DNA of 14,062 nt from an uncultured Mailhella sp. (GTDB taxonomy: Bacteria; Desulfobacterota; Desulfovibrionia; Desulfovibrionales; Desulfovibrionaceae), in assembly GCA_944324625.1 (NCBI GenBank), contig CALUWZ010000030.1:1-14062 (forward strand). Direction: 5' to 3'. Below, piece by piece: positions 13,754 through 14,062 of the stretch. A program made the position numbers and the translations under genes. Each line of letters starts with the position of its first letter. The first letter of the stretch is position 1. The notes under the pieces were generated by a model. It saw only the letters and a program-made list of their open reading frames with translations, did no database searches and was not told where the DNA came from.

Positions 13754-14062
13754 CAATCTTTTCCTTTGACAATTCCGTTATAAAGATAACGGAGGGTAAT
13801 GCGGGCAGGCAGATTCATTTTCACAATAAAAAAACCGACCCCGAAAAGCACGGCATACATCAGAAAAGCTCCGAACACCGCCATGTCCTGTTCTGTTTTT
13901 CCCGCACTGCCGAGCACCGCAAAAAGCAGGTTCTGCGGAACATAGCCGAGCACGGACCCGAACCAGAACGGCCAGAAAGGAACTTTGGCAGCCCCGACAA
14001 TCATGTTCAGCAGCGTATTGCTCCCCACAGGCATGATGCGTATGCCAAGGGCAATGCCGAAT
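13753..14062 (-). CDS. VTT (TVP38/DedA-like) membrane protein, 5' part missing
   Basis: The visible 102 codons are the C-terminal half of a TVP38/TMEM64-type membrane protein; the frame is open to the window's right edge. The conserved VTT signature is present: GIRIMPVGSNTLLNMIVG, followed by the PFWPFWFGSVLGYVPQNLLFAVLG helical hairpin, then one more TM (FGAFLMYAVLFGVGFFIV) and a basic tail. An internal ATG at 14034 sits within the signature and cannot be the true start. VTT/DedA proteins are inner-membrane proteins implicated in lipid scrambling and membrane homeostasis; the exact role here is unknown. Its stop overlaps the lysO start by one base, so it is the upstream gene of that operon. 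Confidence 0.83.
   Translation of the reverse strand, partial: FGIALGIRIMPVGSNTLLNMIVGAAKVPFWPFWFGSVLGYVPQNLLFAVLGSAGKTEQDMAVFGAFLMYAVLFGVGFFIVKMNLPARITLRYLYNGIVKGKD

Overview
The window looks like chromosome from a deltaproteobacterial sulfate/sulfite-reducer relative, most likely a Desulfovibrionaceae member with moderate-to-low G+C. This is inference from gene content: a secreted CbiK-type cobaltochelatase, a 148-aa Desulfovibrio-type flavodoxin behind a Fur-like box, and a fused Ppx/GppA-HD protein. No RNA gene, CRISPR array or insertion sequence was seen.

Layout, left to right. Positions 1-2562 (minus) hold an operon of a cytosine-deaminase-like amidohydrolase followed by an ESS (GltS-type) sodium symporter that runs off the left edge. 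An A+T-rich divergent control region (2563-2706) carries palindromic ATATCAAA half-sites facing the amidohydrolase. On the plus strand a cobalamin riboswitch (about 2707-2840) precedes a signal-peptide-bearing sirohydrochlorin cobaltochelatase (cbiK) and a membrane permease with two GATE-like halves. This reads as a B12-controlled unit for cobalt insertion and probably transport of cobalt or a corrinoid precursor.

Positions 5064-6469 hold a very A+T-rich two-gene minus-strand module: a small three-TM protein and a TIR-like-domain protein. It has its own promoter and is bracketed by two copies of the same terminator. It looks like an acquired island and is the best candidate here for an under-described (defence-type) system.

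From 6632 to the right end everything is on the minus strand and looks like housekeeping chromosome. It contains a Fur-controlled pair (Cys-rich small protein plus flavodoxin), Ppx/GppA-HD phosphatase with its own terminator, a tatA-ACT pair with a strong sigma70-like promoter, and a tightly packed run. That run is a VTT/TVP38 membrane protein (cut by the right edge), lysO, a large TPR protein with two degenerate GGDEF domains, and a 97-aa hypothetical protein; its genes overlap by 1 or 4 nt or are 15 nt apart.

Functional themes are cobalamin and metal supply under B12 control, iron-limitation response (flavodoxin under Fur), stringent or polyphosphate signalling, amino-acid export, and one probable mobile immunity module between the B12 and iron units.
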